A stretch of DNA of 64,000 nucleotides from Shewanella schlegeliana (GCF_016765635.1 NZ_JAESVD010000001.1:310001-374000); one strand, 5' to 3'. Positions 49,231 to 59,405 are shown, counted from the stretch's first letter. Translations and numbers: made by a program. Notes: generated by a model from the sequence alone, not told the origin.

Positions 49231-49293
49231 ATACCAAGCTAAACAAGTATTTGCTCAATTTTGATCTGAACGCATACTTAGCTAGATTGGTAT
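49231..49293. mobile_element. Short MITE-like inverted-repeat element at the cspD 3' end
   Basis: A 63-base element with 20-base imperfect terminal inverted repeats (16 of 20 match; outer ends ATACCAA and TTGGTAT). Its right edge coincides with the last base of the cspD stop codon. The outer repeat matches that of the larger element at 52376-52639, so they probably belong to one family of non-autonomous repeats. Confidence 0.6.
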
Positions 49294-49499
49294 CAGTTTG
49301 TTGGCGATATCGCTGACGCGTGCATCCCTTTTGGACCTGCTTCTACTTCAAAATTGACTGGTTGGCCTGCTTTTAGAGTTCGATAGCCTTCCATTTCAAT
49401 GGTAGAATAGTGTGCAAAAACGTCTTCACCGCCAGCATCAGGGCATATAAACCCGAATCCTTTGGCGTTGTTGAACCATTTAACAGTTCCGCTTGCCAT
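49293..49499 (-). CDS. cspD: Cold shock-like protein CspD
   Basis: 68-residue OB-fold nucleic-acid-binding protein. RNP1 (KGFGFI) and RNP2 (DVFAHY) are intact. In E. coli CspD is induced in stationary phase and inhibits replication, and is encoded beside clpS-clpA, as here. A GGAAGTGGAAG ribosome region precedes the ATG. The stop codon overlaps a terminal repeat of a MITE-like element. Confidence 0.94.
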   Translation of the reverse strand: MASGTVKWFNNAKGFGFICPDAGGEDVFAHYSTIEMEGYRTLKAGQPVNFEVEAGPKGMHASAISPTN

Positions 49500-49738
49500 A
49501 CTTCCACTTCCTTCTGTTGTCTACTTCCCAGTAAGATAGTAAAACTTATCAACGAGGAAACTCCTCGCTTAATGAACAGAATGAAAGCTGAATAAGTGGT
49601 TGTCAAGATAAAATTAACAAAAAAGCAACAAATGGTAACAAGTCGTACCTGAATGCGATTCGTTATGATTTGTTGAATAAACAGACTGAGTTACATAATC
49701 AATTGGTACAAGCCAAAACTAGAGGCTAATATTGAAAT

Positions 49739-50047
49739 ATGAGCAGAACAGAAAATATTGAGCATGTCGAAGAGAGTGTTGAATCAGAACTTAAACGCCC
49801 TTCTATGTATAAAGTGATTTTAAACAATGATGATTACACACCGATGGACTTCGTCATTGAGATTTTACAACTGTTTTTTAAGAAAGATGAGCAGCAAGCG
49901 ACGGAAATCATGCTGGCAATCCATCACAAAGGAAAAGGGATCTGCGGAATTTACCCTTTTGGTATTGCTGAAACTAAGGTTGCGCGAGTAAATCAATTTG
50001 CAAGACAAAACCAACATCCGTTACTGTGTTCATTAGAGGAAGCCTGA
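49739..50047 (+). CDS. clpS: ATP-dependent Clp protease adaptor ClpS
   Basis: ClpS binds N-terminal Leu, Phe, Tyr or Trp of N-degron substrates and hands them to ClpAP. 102 residues with the signature [20 protein letters not shown] (the NDDYT pocket) and [23 protein letters not shown]. The first 20 residues are a flexible acidic tail. It is 31-37 bases upstream of clpA, divergent from cspD. Confidence 0.97.
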   Translation: MSRTENIEHVEESVESELKRPSMYKVILNNDDYTPMDFVIEILQLFFKKDEQQATEIMLAIHHKGKGICGIYPFGIAETKVARVNQFARQNQHPLLCSLEEA

Positions 50048-50084
50048 TTTGGCTGATTCTGTAGTTAATTTTTAGGGGGTGCTT

Positions 50085-52343
50085 ATGCTAAATAAAGATC
50101 TTGAAGTCACCTTAAACCTGGCTTTTCAGCAAGCCAGAGATGCACGTCATGAGTACATGACGGTTGAGCATCTATTGTTGGCATTAATTGATAACCCAGC
50201 CGCACAAGAGGCGTTAGTTGCTTGCGGTGCAAATCTTGAGAAATTAAGAGATGAAGTCTCAAACTTCATTGAACAGACTACGCCTATTATCTCCGATCCA
50301 GAGGATGAAAAAGAGACTCAACCGACACTCGGTTTTCAACGTGTACTGCAGCGCGCCGTATTTCATGTGCAATCATCTGGCCGCAATGAAGTCACTGGTG
50401 CTAATGTCTTAGTCGCCATTTTCAGTGAGCAAGAATCTCAAGCTGTTTACCTGCTTCGCACTGGCGATGTAACGCGTCTAGATGTGGTCAACTATATCTC
50501 CCACGGCTTTTCGAAAAATGATATCGATACCGATTCAGAACCTAACCGTATTGAAGATCAAACCGAGACCGAAGAGGAGCGCAGCATCCTGTCTCAGTTT
50601 ACCGCCAATTTAAATGAGCTAGCTAAGAGCGGTAATATCGACCCGCTAATTGGCCGAACCGATGAGATTGAGCGTTCTATCCAAATTCTTTGTCGCCGTC
50701 GTAAGAATAACCCGTTACTTGTGGGGGAGGCTGGTGTCGGTAAAACGGCGATTGCCGAAGGCTTAGCTTATCGCATCGTGAAGGAGGAAGTGCCCGAAGT
50801 GATGAGCGCAGCGACGGTATACTCGCTCGATTTAGGCGCACTGCTTGCGGGCACCAAATATCGCGGTGATTTCGAGAAGCGTTTCAAAGGTCTCCTCAAA
50901 GAGCTGGCTAACGATGAGCACGCAATTTTATTTATCGATGAGATCCACACTATTATTGGTGCAGGCTCTGCTTCAGGTGGCGTCATGGATGCCTCTAATC
51001 TACTTAAGCCGCTATTATCAAGCGGTAAGCTTCGCTGCATGGGCTCAACTACGTTCCAAGAGTATCAGAGCATTTTTGAGAAGGATCGCGCGTTAGCCCG
51101 TCGTTTCCAAAAGGTGGATATTAATGAGCCATCAGTCGCAGAGACAACGAAGATCTTGCAAGGCCTGAAGTCGAAGTATGAAGAACACCACAATGTGCGC
51201 TATACCTTGGCTGCATTGAGTGTTGCGGCGAGACTATCGGATAAACACATTAATGACAGACATCTGCCTGATAAAGCTATCGATGTGATCGATGAAGCGG
51301 GAGCGCGTATGGCGATGCAGCCTGCGAGTAAACGTAAAAAGACCATTGGTCAGCCAGAGATTGAAGCGATTATCGCCAAGATGGCGCGTATTCCTGAGAA
51401 GTCGGTATCGAGCTCTGATAAGGATATGCTTAAAAATCTTGAGCGTAACCTTAAGATGGTGGTATTTGGTCAAGATCTTGCCATTGAGGGCCTTAGTTCG
51501 GCTATTCGCTTGTCTCGAAGTGGATTGGGCGGTGAAAATAAACCTGTAGGTAGCTTCTTGTTTGCAGGCCCTACCGGTGTGGGTAAGACAGAGGTTACTA
51601 GTCAGCTCGCCAAATGTTTAAGCTTGAATCTGGTTCGATTCGATATGTCTGAATATATGGAAAGCCATACTGTGTCACGCTTGATTGGTGCCCCACCGGG
51701 TTATGTTGGCTATGATCAGGGCGGTTTGTTAACCGATGCCGTGATTAAGAACCCTCATTGTGTTGTGCTGCTCGATGAGATTGAGAAGGCTCACCCTGAT
51801 GTGTACAACTTGCTGCTACAGGTGATGGATCACGGTACATTGACCGATAACAATGGTCGTAAGGCTGACTTTAGACACGTCACCTTAGTGATGACCACCA
51901 ACGCGGGTGTTCAAGAAACCATTCGTAAATCGATCGGTTTTAAGCAGCAAGATCATACTCAAGATGCGTTATCGGAAATCAATAAGGTGTTCTCACCTGA
52001 GTTTCGTAATCGTCTCGACTCGATTATCTGGTTTAACCATCTAGATATGACAGTTATCGCCAAAGTAGTCGATAAGTTCCTAGTAGAGCTGCAAGCTCAG
52101 CTTGATGATAAGTCTGTGACGCTTGAAGTCAGCGATGAGGCCAGAACGCTGCTCGCGGAGAAAGGCTATGACAAGTCGATGGGCGCACGTCCAATGGCGC
52201 GTGTGGTGACTGAGCTTATTAAGCGACCTTTAGCCGATGAGATCTTATTTGGTGAGCTAGAGAAGGGTGGTGTTGCTCGAGTCGATGCCAAAGGTGATGA
52301 GATAGTGATCACCACTGAGTCTCTTGAGAAAGTCGCTCATTAG
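50085..52343 (+). CDS. clpA: ClpA, ATPase subunit of ClpAP protease
   Basis: AAA+ unfoldase that feeds substrates to ClpP. 752 residues from the ATG at 50085 ([11 protein letters not shown]), with AGGGGG five bases upstream; a GTG two codons earlier is open but spoils that spacing. Order: N-domain (1-145, ClpS-binding), AAA-1 with Walker [12 protein letters not shown]-2 with GPTGVGKT and [13 protein letters not shown] pore loop, C-terminal D2-small domain. The IGL/IGF-type ClpP-binding loop is within KSIGFKQQ. Confidence 0.97.
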   Translation: MLNKDLEVTLNLAFQQARDARHEYMTVEHLLLALIDNPAAQEALVACGANLEKLRDEVSNFIEQTTPIISDPEDEKETQPTLGFQRVLQRAVFHVQSSGRNEVTGANVLVAIFSEQESQAVYLLRTGDVTRLDVVNYISHGFSKNDIDTDSEPNRIEDQTETEEERSILSQFTANLNELAKSGNIDPLIGRTDEIERSIQILCRRRKNNPLLVGEAGVGKTAIAEGLAYRIVKEEVPEVMSAATVYSLDLGALLAGTKYRGDFEKRFKGLLKELANDEHAILFIDEIHTIIGAGSASGGVMDASNLLKPLLSSGKLRCMGSTTFQEYQSIFEKDRALARRFQKVDINEPSVAETTKILQGLKSKYEEHHNVRYTLAALSVAARLSDKHINDRHLPDKAIDVIDEAGARMAMQPASKRKKTIGQPEIEAIIAKMARIPEKSVSSSDKDMLKNLERNLKMVVFGQDLAIEGLSSAIRLSRSGLGGENKPVGSFLFAGPTGVGKTEVTSQLAKCLSLNLVRFDMSEYMESHTVSRLIGAPPGYVGYDQGGLLTDAVIKNPHCVVLLDEIEKAHPDVYNLLLQVMDHGTLTDNNGRKADFRHVTLVMTTNAGVQETIRKSIGFKQQDHTQDALSEINKVFSPEFRNRLDSIIWFNHLDMTVIAKVVDKFLVELQAQLDDKSVTLEVSDEARTLLAEKGYDKSMGARPMARVVTELIKRPLADEILFGELEKGGVARVDAKGDEIVITTESLEKVAH

Positions 52344-52375
52344 GCTGATACAAGCTGTTAAGGTTCAATAAGCGA

Positions 52376-52639
52376 TACCAATCAGTATAAAGATTGGGTC
52401 GCTCAGCGAGAGTTTAGCGGCACTGAGACAAGACAACGAGTGAAGAGCATAGTTATTCTACGGTTAAGCTCGTTAACGCAGTATCAGAGCCGCTAAAACT
52501 CGCCATTCTGGAGCGTTTTGGCTGCCTGCTTCTGCGTTGAAAAGCTTCACAAGGGAATAATCATTCTTTCAGCTATTCCCCTTGAATGAGTTTGCCAAAA
52601 AACGCTCTGAGTAGATCAACTTCTTATACAGATTGGTAT
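52376..52639. mobile_element. 264-bp MITE-like element with 16-bp terminal inverted repeats
   Basis: Left end ATACCAATCAGTATAA and right end TTATACAGATTGGTAT are inverted repeats with one mismatch. Inside there are nested inverted repeats: GCGAGAGTTTAGCGGC against GCCGCTAAAACTCGC, GAGCGTTTTGGC against GCCAAAAAACGCTC, and AAGGGAATA against TATTCCCCTT. There is no ORF, so it is non-autonomous. It fills the region between clpA and infA. No clear target-site duplication is seen. Confidence 0.65.
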
Positions 52640-52707
52640 GACATTAGCCTGTCATTTATTGGTTCAGCTTAAGCTCTAAAGTGAAAAACCGTAAATTACA
52701 GATAACA

Positions 52708-52732
52708 AAAAGCCGGCAGTGCCGGCTTTTTA
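52708..52732 (-). terminator. Terminator of infA
   Basis: AAAAAGCCGGC-AGT-GCCGGCTTTTT; A-run and T-run on the two sides; it lies 25 bases past the infA stop. Confidence 0.9.
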
Positions 52733-52756
52733 ATATACGTTACATTGGCTAATAAC

Positions 52757-52978
<222 letters not shown>

Positions 52979-53089
52979 TCAGTTATCCTGTTAGCCTTCA
53001 AATAATAAAAACGGGCGTATCATGCCGCAAATTCATGCTGCTGTAAAGCAAAGTTATCTACAACACCCTCTGTAAAGCCCCGTTACGTC

Positions 53090-53815
53090 TTAATTGGTAA
53101 TGTTTTTTATATCGATTTCGGTCACCCAACCTGAATGTGTCAAAATTTGATGGGGTCGGTAATCGCGTTTGTAGTTCATTTTTCTTGATTCATCAATCTG
53201 ATAGCCAAGATATAAATATTGCTTCTTCATCATCTTAGCAATCTGGGTTTGCAGTAAAATGAGTAGGCTGCCTAATGAGCGGCTATGTAGCTCAGGTGCA
53301 AAATAACTATAGATAGCCGACAAGCTATGGGGAAGTACATCGGTAACAGCTACACCTACGAGCTCATCATCGAGTCTTAGCTCAATAAACAGAGGCTGTA
53401 TCCAAGCGGCAGTAGCAAAGCTATCATACTGCTCAGGAGTTGCTGGGTACATAGGACCATCGTGATGACGTGTATTGACGTAACGCTCGTATAGTTCATA
53501 TTGCTGTGCTGTTTTATGATCGATTATCTTCCAGCTTAAATCTTGATTGTTTTTTAATGTTCTCTTCTGCCTCTTGGAGAGTTTAAATTCGTCCATATCT
53601 AACCTAATAGGAAGACATGCGCTGCACAGAGGGCACTGGGGTTTATAGATCATGCTGCCGCTGCGACGAAAGCCGAGTGCAAGCAGCTGCTCGAACAAGT
53701 TAGGGTCGATCACCTCTTCTTGCAATACCAGTAACTGTTCTTGCTGGCTGTCTAGGTAACTACAAGGAAAAACTTTGGTTCTGCCAACGGTGACGGGTCT
53801 AGATTTAGAGTTCAA
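53090..53815 (-). CDS. bpt: Aspartate/glutamate leucyltransferase (Bpt)
   Basis: Transfers Leu from Leu-tRNA to N-terminal Asp or Glu, creating a primary N-degron for ClpS. 241 residues; the ATE1-like N-terminal Cys motif (CSYL, then [11 protein letters not shown]) and the C-terminal GNAT-like segment ([37 protein letters not shown]) are intact. It overlaps the end of aat by 11 bases, so the two transferases are coupled. E. coli lacks this enzyme. Confidence 0.94.
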   Translation of the reverse strand: MNSKSRPVTVGRTKVFPCSYLDSQQEQLLVLQEEVIDPNLFEQLLALGFRRSGSMIYKPQCPLCSACLPIRLDMDEFKLSKRQKRTLKNNQDLSWKIIDHKTAQQYELYERYVNTRHHDGPMYPATPEQYDSFATAAWIQPLFIELRLDDELVGVAVTDVLPHSLSAIYSYFAPELHSRSLGSLLILLQTQIAKMMKKQYLYLGYQIDESRKMNYKRDYRPHQILTHSGWVTEIDIKNITN

Positions 53816-54515
53816 TGAATACCTCGGATTTGCGCCAGCTATCGGCTTTTACAGTTCCCTCTCTGAGGTGAGCTAATAGCTTGAGAAAATCATCACGCTT
53901 AATGGATTTAGCCCCTAGGCTGTCTAAATGTGGGTTGACCACTTGTGCATCGATGAGCTTAAAGCCACTGCGTTTCAAATGTTGCTGTAATACGATCATA
54001 GCAGCTTTAGAGGCGTTCGTTGTACGATGAAACATAGATTCGCCACAAAAAACCTGTCCAATAGCGAGACCATATAGACCGCCGACTAACTCATTACCTT
54101 GCCAAACCTCTAGAGAGTGGGCATGGCCTTGCTGATGCAAAGCCAGATAGGCTTGTTGAATTTCACTAGAGATCCAGGTGCCATCTTGCCCAGCTCTAGG
54201 CTCCGCACAGCCAGTAGTGACAGCGCTAAAGTCATGATTAATTGTGTAAGTCCAATCTTGTTTTTTAAGGTATTTGACTAAACTGCGACTGATTTTCATA
54301 TTACCGGGCACAAACACCGCGCGGGGATCAGGTGACCACCATAAAATCGGATCATCGAGATTAAACCAAGGAAAAATACCATTGTAATAGGCGTTTAGTA
54401 AGCGCTCAGGCTGCAAGTCTCCGCCAACGGCCAGCAAACCATTAGGCTCGCTCAAGGCTTGTTCTGGAGGGGGAAACCCTTGCTGTGTGTGATTTAAATA
54501 GGACAGTGAGTTCAC
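53805..54515 (-). CDS. aat: Leucyl/phenylalanyl-tRNA-protein transferase
   Basis: Adds Leu or Phe to N-terminal Lys or Arg of proteins, feeding ClpS-ClpAP. 236 residues. Key segments: [73 protein letters not shown] and [14 protein letters not shown]. It is the first gene of the aat-bpt pair, 4 kb from clpS-clpA. Confidence 0.97.
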   Translation of the reverse strand: MNSLSYLNHTQQGFPPPEQALSEPNGLLAVGGDLQPERLLNAYYNGIFPWFNLDDPILWWSPDPRAVFVPGNMKISRSLVKYLKKQDWTYTINHDFSAVTTGCAEPRAGQDGTWISSEIQQAYLALHQQGHAHSLEVWQGNELVGGLYGLAIGQVFCGESMFHRTTNASKAAMIVLQQHLKRSGFKLIDAQVVNPHLDSLGAKSIKRDDFLKLLAHLREGTVKADSWRKSEVFIEL

Positions 54516-54569
54516 AATTGAGTAAGATTAATAAATATACTTACCCTTAAAGTTAGCGGAAAAAGGCTT

Positions 54570-55046
54570 ATGTTGAAACATCATCTTATTGTTTTCACAG
54601 TTATCTGTTTATTTTTTGCTATACCGAGCTCATTCGCTGCGCCCTATGATCGCAATCAGGCGGTGCCGGTGGAGAAAGTGGAATTCGGTCAAGTCATTTC
54701 GGTGCGCAATATCACTGAGAAGCAGCTGGTAGAAGATCGCAATACTGGCTGGAAAACCTTCGGTGGTGCGCTGATTGGTGGTGTTATCGGCCATCAGTTT
54801 GGTGGCGGCTCAGGTCAAGATGTGGCAACGGTTTTAGGCGCACTATTGGGCGCTGGAGTGGGAAATCGATATGGCGATAGTTCTTACTATCAAGAGCTAA
54901 GGTTAGTGGAGATGATGATCTCCCTAGACACAGGCGAGCAGGTGATGGTTCTTCAAGATTTAGATCCCGGCATGATATTTAATGTCAATGACGAGGTCAG
55001 AGTGGTTTACTTGCAAGGCTTCGTCAGAGTCGATCGCCAGATGTAG
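54570..55046 (+). CDS. Glycine-zipper 2TM domain envelope protein
   Basis: 158-residue exported protein of the SlyB/Rick_17kDa-like glycine-zipper group. It has a signal peptide (MLKHHLIVFTVICLFFAIPSSFA) without a lipobox. A two-helix glycine zipper GGALIGGVIGHQFGGGSGQDVATVLGALLGAGVGNRYG is at about residues 64-102, followed by a small beta domain. Such proteins sit in or on the outer membrane and have been tied to envelope stress; the exact role is unknown. A terminator follows at 55083-55111. Confidence 0.78.
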   Translation: MLKHHLIVFTVICLFFAIPSSFAAPYDRNQAVPVEKVEFGQVISVRNITEKQLVEDRNTGWKTFGGALIGGVIGHQFGGGSGQDVATVLGALLGAGVGNRYGDSSYYQELRLVEMMISLDTGEQVMVLQDLDPGMIFNVNDEVRVVYLQGFVRVDRQM

Positions 55047-55082
55047 CTGTAGCGATAGCCTAGCAAATAGATACTTAATCAC

Positions 55083-55111
55083 GAAAAGCCGCTAAATTAG
55101 CGGCTTTTTCT
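55083..55111 (+). terminator. Terminator after the glycine-zipper gene
   Basis: AAGCCGCTAA / TTAGCGGCTT hairpin followed by a T-run. Confidence 0.88.
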
Positions 55112-55188
55112 ATCCCATGGTGGGGTTATCACCTTGCTAGCGTATAAATCACTACGTGATAGCCGTTAGCGCACTTTCCACTAGGAGT

Positions 55189-56550
55189 TTATACCACTGA
55201 GTAGGCCGATTGCTTGAGCTGACGTATGGTGGACTCAATAATGTTCAGTTGCTGGCTAAACTGTTGCTCGTCAAGGGCGGCACCAGTGCTGAGACGAATG
55301 AAGTTATCATGGTTATTAAAGTCATCACCGTTTCGAATGAGTATGCCTTTTTGGGCTAAGGCGGTAACCACATGGTGTGCCTTTAGCGGCGCTTTTAGTT
55401 GCAGCCAACCATTGAGTCCGCGCCAGGTTTGTTTTAGTTGAAGTCGCTCTCCCATAGCAATGCACAGCGCTTGTCTATTGGCTATCAGTTGTTCTCGTTG
55501 GCCCATGAAGTCATTGTTTTCGATGATCAGGCAAGCAAGTTCGGTATTGAGCGGAGATACCATCCAGCATTGACTATATATCGCTTTTTTCACTGGGCCA
55601 ATAATCCTGCTTGGAATGAGTAAAAAGCCTTGTCGTAATCCGCCACAGAACATTTTTGACAGGCTCGATAGGTAAATCACGCACTGCTGATCTTCATTAG
55701 CAGTTTGATCGAGTGACCACATAGGTGTATGCCATTCATTGGGAAGGCAGTAATTCACATCGTCTTCGATGATCACGACTTGATTGCTTCTGGCTAAGGT
55801 AATAATTGCTTCACGCTGAGCAGCACTGTATTGAATACAGGTTGGGTTTTGATTATTTGGCGTCAAGTACAGTACTTTGGGTTTACACTGAACCATCTTT
55901 TGTTCCAGTTCAGCTAAGTTTAGCCCTTCATCAGTCAATGACACGGGTATCGTTTTGAGTCCTAACTGCTCTGCTGCAACATGGATCCCCGGATAGCAAC
56001 TCGCTTCACAAAGTAGCGATTCTCCCGCTTGCATTAAGCCGTTAAGAATAGAAAAGAGCCCCTGTTGACCACCATGAGTAAACACTATTTGTTCGCTCAT
56101 TTGTGGAATATTACGTCGATGTAGCCATTGGCTGAACTTGAGCTGATGTTCACTTAACGGCTCGGCATGGTATTGCATCAATTGAGTTAAACGCTGTGGT
56201 GTTTTCGCTAGTTGGTTGAGTGCATCGCTCAAAACGGCAGTTTGGTTAGTGAATGGCTGTTGGCAGGTGGCGAAGTTTGCTTTTTGGTCCGTTGCCCGAA
56301 AATCACTGGATTTGACGAAAGTCCCTGCGCCAACTTTTGCCTGTACATAGCCGCGTTGCTCTAGCAGTGCATAAGCGCGGGTAACTGTTCCCACTGTGAT
56401 CCCCAACTTATCTGCAAGCAACCTTTGGGGGGGCAGCTTGGCGTGCGCCGTTAGCTCCCCGCTTTTTATGGCATCTTCTGCCGCTTGTGCGAGGCGCGAA
56501 TACTTAGCACCTGTGTAGTTTTCTAAGTTAGGACTCCAAATTGTACCCAT
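55189..56550 (-). CDS. MocR-type regulator (GntR wHTH fused to PLP aminotransferase domain)
   Basis: 453 residues. The N-terminal GntR winged helix (about 10-80: KLPPQRLLADKLGITVGTVTRAYALLEQRGYVQAKVGAGTFV) is joined to a fold-type I aminotransferase-like domain with the PLP lysine in LSSLSKMFCGGLRQGF and the YLTPNNQNPTC segment. MocR proteins use PLP or an amino-acid adduct as effector. It diverges from a LysE exporter gene; a regulator/exporter pair of this kind usually controls amino acid efflux. TTGTAT repeats lie between them. Confidence 0.9.
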   Translation of the reverse strand: MGTIWSPNLENYTGAKYSRLAQAAEDAIKSGELTAHAKLPPQRLLADKLGITVGTVTRAYALLEQRGYVQAKVGAGTFVKSSDFRATDQKANFATCQQPFTNQTAVLSDALNQLAKTPQRLTQLMQYHAEPLSEHQLKFSQWLHRRNIPQMSEQIVFTHGGQQGLFSILNGLMQAGESLLCEASCYPGIHVAAEQLGLKTIPVSLTDEGLNLAELEQKMVQCKPKVLYLTPNNQNPTCIQYSAAQREAIITLARSNQVVIIEDDVNYCLPNEWHTPMWSLDQTANEDQQCVIYLSSLSKMFCGGLRQGFLLIPSRIIGPVKKAIYSQCWMVSPLNTELACLIIENNDFMGQREQLIANRQALCIAMGERLQLKQTWRGLNGWLQLKAPLKAHHVVTALAQKGILIRNGDDFNNHDNFIRLSTGAALDEQQFSQQLNIIESTIRQLKQSAYSVV

Positions 56551-56551
56551 G

Positions 56552-56633
56552 ACAATAAAACCATTGTATTCGACTTTGTATTGATTATTATGCGGATCTT
56601 AGTTGCTTCGTGTCAATAATTGTATGCATACAA
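56552..56633. promoter_or_regulatory. Candidate MocR operators: TTGTAT repeats and a palindrome
   Basis: TTGTAT occurs at 56564-56569, again 12 bases later at 56576-56581, and at 56620-56625 as half of the perfect 14-bp palindrome TTGTATGCATACAA (56620-56633). An ACAAT / ATTGT inverted pair lies at 56552-56567. Mixed direct and inverted repeats in a divergent promoter are what MocR regulators are known to bind. Confidence 0.6.
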
Positions 56634-56724
56634 ATGTGTTCTGTTTTAGTTAATCACGAGCGTTAATGTGTGCTTAAGACAAGATTGGTGCAAGTGTTTG
56701 GTTTGAGTCAAAGAGTAGAGGTTA

Positions 56725-57333
56725 GTGATGGATGGTATATGGGCGTTAATGATTTCAGCAGCAATATTTTGTGCAACGATGACGATGACCCCCGGGCCAA
56801 ACAACATACTGCTGGCGACATCGGGCGCTAATTTTGGTGTTAGACGCACCTTGCCACACCTTGTGGGGATCCGAGTTGGCCAGACACTGCTGCATATCGC
56901 AATACTCTTGGGGTTAGGTGGCATATTTGAGGCTTGGCCTATGATGCATCAAGTTTTGAGATTGGCGTCACTCGCTTATCTATTATTTCTTAGCTACCGG
57001 GTTATTACGATGCCAGTTGATAATGAGCTAACCGTAATTGAGCGTCAGCCGATGACAATTAAAGAGTCGGCATTATTTCAGTGGATAAACCCCAAAGCTT
57101 GGCTTGCAACTATCACATTATGCACTGCTTTTACTGCTTCGGGTGATAGCTATTGGTTCAGTGCCATCATGGGAGTATTAGTGTTTAACATTGTGGGTTT
57201 TCCCGCATCTTTTGCCTGGGCGATTTTAGGGGCGGCGATTCGAAATAAGCTCAATACACCAACCAGAAGAAAAAGCTTTAACTGGGGGATGGGGGGGGTA
57301 CTGCTAGTGACGATTCCGATGATTATTCGCTAA
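56725..57333 (+). CDS. LysE family amino acid exporter
   Basis: 202-residue inner membrane protein with about six helices, RhtB/LysE superfamily. The N-terminal signature TMTPGPNNILLATSGANFGVRRTLPHLVGIRVGQ and QWINPKAWLATITLCTAF are typical. It exports amino acids or related compounds; the substrate is not predictable. It is divergent from a MocR regulator that likely controls it. Confidence 0.88.
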   Translation: MMDGIWALMISAAIFCATMTMTPGPNNILLATSGANFGVRRTLPHLVGIRVGQTLLHIAILLGLGGIFEAWPMMHQVLRLASLAYLLFLSYRVITMPVDNELTVIERQPMTIKESALFQWINPKAWLATITLCTAFTASGDSYWFSAIMGVLVFNIVGFPASFAWAILGAAIRNKLNTPTRRKSFNWGMGGVLLVTIPMIIR

Positions 57334-57725
57334 TATTTTTGGTGATGGTGGATTAAGCGCTTGGCATAGTCGAAATGGCGCTGTTAAGCCCTATACATAA
57401 TTTAATATAAAGGCCTTGTCGTTTTGAGTTCGATGTTCGTCAATGGCTTTACTGGCGGATCTTGAGTGGTCGTTAGGGGTGGATTGCGCTTCGTGGTTTA
57501 CATGTAGCATTAGTTTTTACTCAAAATATTAACAAGGAAGCTAAAATGATATTAATAGCCGTGTCAGGGTTCTTATCATGAGTATATTACTTGTTTTTAT
57601 ATGGACTTTGTTGGATGGAAGCTAACAGAGTTAATATTTCCAACGAATAGGTTTTATACTCTTTTCTATCTACGGCTATAGCGGGAATATGGTGTATTAC
57701 GGAACGAGCATATTGAGGAAGCTTA
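57334..57725. other. AT-rich gene-free region before the methyltransferase
   Basis: About 390 bases without a normal gene. Two tiny overlapping ORFs occur at 57546-57581 and 57578-57625 (11 and 15 codons, ATGA overlap, AAGGAAGC ribosome-like site before the first); both encode hydrophobic peptides. They may be leader peptides or gene debris. Confidence 0.45.
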
Positions 57726-58424
57726 ATGTTATCAAAAGATAAGTTAAAGCAGATGCACGGAGAGGCATATGTTGAATCCTTTGAAAAAGAACAGTCTCAA
57801 TTAAGGTTAGCTCGTCTTATCAGTTCGTTACCCGTGTCTAAAAGCCATAACGTCGCCGACTTTGGCTGTGGTAGTGGAATGCTTGTTCCTTTGCTTTCAG
57901 ATAGAGTCGATAGCTATACAGGCATCGACTTTTCGGAGCAGTTTATTAAGGCTGCTAAGATCAAAAACCAGCGCTCAGGCTCTAACATTAACTTTGTATG
58001 CGCGGATATTTCTAAATTTTGTTCAGAAAACCAAGACGTTTTTGATTTGGCATTTGCCATGGATTTCTCAGAGCATGTGTATGACAAAGAGTGGCTGAAT
58101 ATTTTGAAGGCGATCAACTCCTCTTTAAAAGAGGGCGGCAGGCTTTACATTCACACGCCCAACGCTGAGTTCTTTCTTGAAATAATGAAAAAACATAACT
58201 TTATTGTGAAGCAGTTTCCTGAACATATAGCGGTGCGGGATCTTCAGAGCAACTGTGACTTATTGAAAAGTGCAGGCTTTGAAATAGGTAAAACGGATCT
58301 GATTGCTCATTATAATGTTTTAAGGGTGCTACACCCCATCTCTTTTATGCCCGGAATAGGGAGATACTTTAAAGCCAGAATATTTATCGAGGCCATTAAA
58401 AATCGCCGTTTAGATGACTACTAG
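57726..58424 (+). CDS. Class I SAM-dependent methyltransferase
   Basis: 232 residues. Motif I VADFGCGSGMLVPLL (about 42-56), the acidic residue in YTGIDFSEQFI, the motif around CADISKF and a post-motif LKEGGRLYIHTPN place it in the Methyltransf_11/25 group, similar to enzymes acting on small molecules, lipids or glycans. The gene stands alone in AT-rich DNA between core genes, with codon use (many AAA, ATT, TTA) unlike the neighbours, which suggests later acquisition. The substrate is unknown. Confidence 0.8.
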   Translation: MLSKDKLKQMHGEAYVESFEKEQSQLRLARLISSLPVSKSHNVADFGCGSGMLVPLLSDRVDSYTGIDFSEQFIKAAKIKNQRSGSNINFVCADISKFCSENQDVFDLAFAMDFSEHVYDKEWLNILKAINSSLKEGGRLYIHTPNAEFFLEIMKKHNFIVKQFPEHIAVRDLQSNCDLLKSAGFEIGKTDLIAHYNVLRVLHPISFMPGIGRYFKARIFIEAIKNRRLDDY

Positions 58425-58435
58425 TGTACAAGCCA

Positions 58436-58464
58436 TCAAAGTAGGCAATTCTTGCCTACTTTGA
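58436..58464. terminator. Hairpin between methyltransferase and GST genes
   Basis: TCAAAGTAGGCA / TGCCTACTTTGA, 12-bp perfect stem with a 5-base loop, between converging genes. It lacks a T-run, so termination strength is uncertain. Confidence 0.6.
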
Positions 58465-58482
58465 TCAGGATTATTTATGCCG

Positions 58483-59130
58483 CTAGCCGAACTCAAAGCT
58501 CCGGCCACTCTCAAGCCAAGTGGGATATTTATTCATTATCGCTTTAAAATTATCACTTTCGATATGTGCTTTTAGCCAGCGCTGCACATTTAAATAGCCG
58601 CTATTATCAAACCAAGTTCTATCTACAGAGGCAAATTGGCGGATAAACGGGTAGATGGCGTAATCTGCGATACAAGGTTTGTGGCCTAATAGCTGTGGAT
58701 TCTTTGACAATAAGCTATCAAGTTGGTCGATAAATATCTCCCCTTGCTGACGATAATATTGCTCACTATGCTCTGGGTGTCTATCGGCATACTTATATCT
58801 GTCCAGCCAAGGTTTAAACTGGTTATCGTTGCAGTGAATAAGCGCCTGAGCAACTTCTTGCTGCTGTGGCATATCATTAAGCAACAGATTGTGTGGATCA
58901 CTTTTCATCAGTGCCCAACACATGATCTCTATGCTCTGTTCAATAACAGCTCCATCTTGCAAGATAAGCACCGGAACCGTGCCCTTAGGAGAGGCGGTAA
59001 GCATCGCTTCGGGCTTGTGTTTGAGGACGATTTCTCTGAGGCTGATTTTTTGGCCCGATAATAAAATGCCGAGTCTGGCACGCATAGCGTAGGGACAACG
59101 TCTGAAGGAATAGAGTACAGGTAGAGACAT
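58483..59130 (-). CDS. Glutathione S-transferase family protein
   Basis: 215 residues: thioredoxin-like N-domain with a CPYAMRARL motif (Cys at about 13), cis-Pro segment GTVPVL and the ES motif in VIEQSIEIM, followed by an all-helical C-domain. This resembles cysteine-type GSTs (omega/GrxB-like), which act as thiol transferases rather than conjugating enzymes. Substrate unknown. It is monocistronic and converges on the methyltransferase gene. Confidence 0.83.
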   Translation of the reverse strand: MSLPVLYSFRRCPYAMRARLGILLSGQKISLREIVLKHKPEAMLTASPKGTVPVLILQDGAVIEQSIEIMCWALMKSDPHNLLLNDMPQQQEVAQALIHCNDNQFKPWLDRYKYADRHPEHSEQYYRQQGEIFIDQLDSLLSKNPQLLGHKPCIADYAIYPFIRQFASVDRTWFDNSGYLNVQRWLKAHIESDNFKAIMNKYPTWLESGRSFEFG

Positions 59131-59405
59131 GTTTTAACTGTTTATTCGTGAGGTTAGCGTTATTTTTAACCGATAAGGCTTAAATGACAATCAATAATGC
59201 TCATTTATCTCTTTCAATAGGATGCCAGTCTTGCAATAGCAAGAATTAGTGATGGCAAAATTTGTTCAAACTTCAGTTTTCGTTAACCTGTACACAAGTT
59301 AATGCTTTCCCTTAAAAGAGCGCTTTATTATTTCCAAAATGCACTTTTGCCTCGCGTCTTACTGTGCTATTTTGCACGGCTTTTTTACCGTTTGAGGGAT
59401 AGGGG

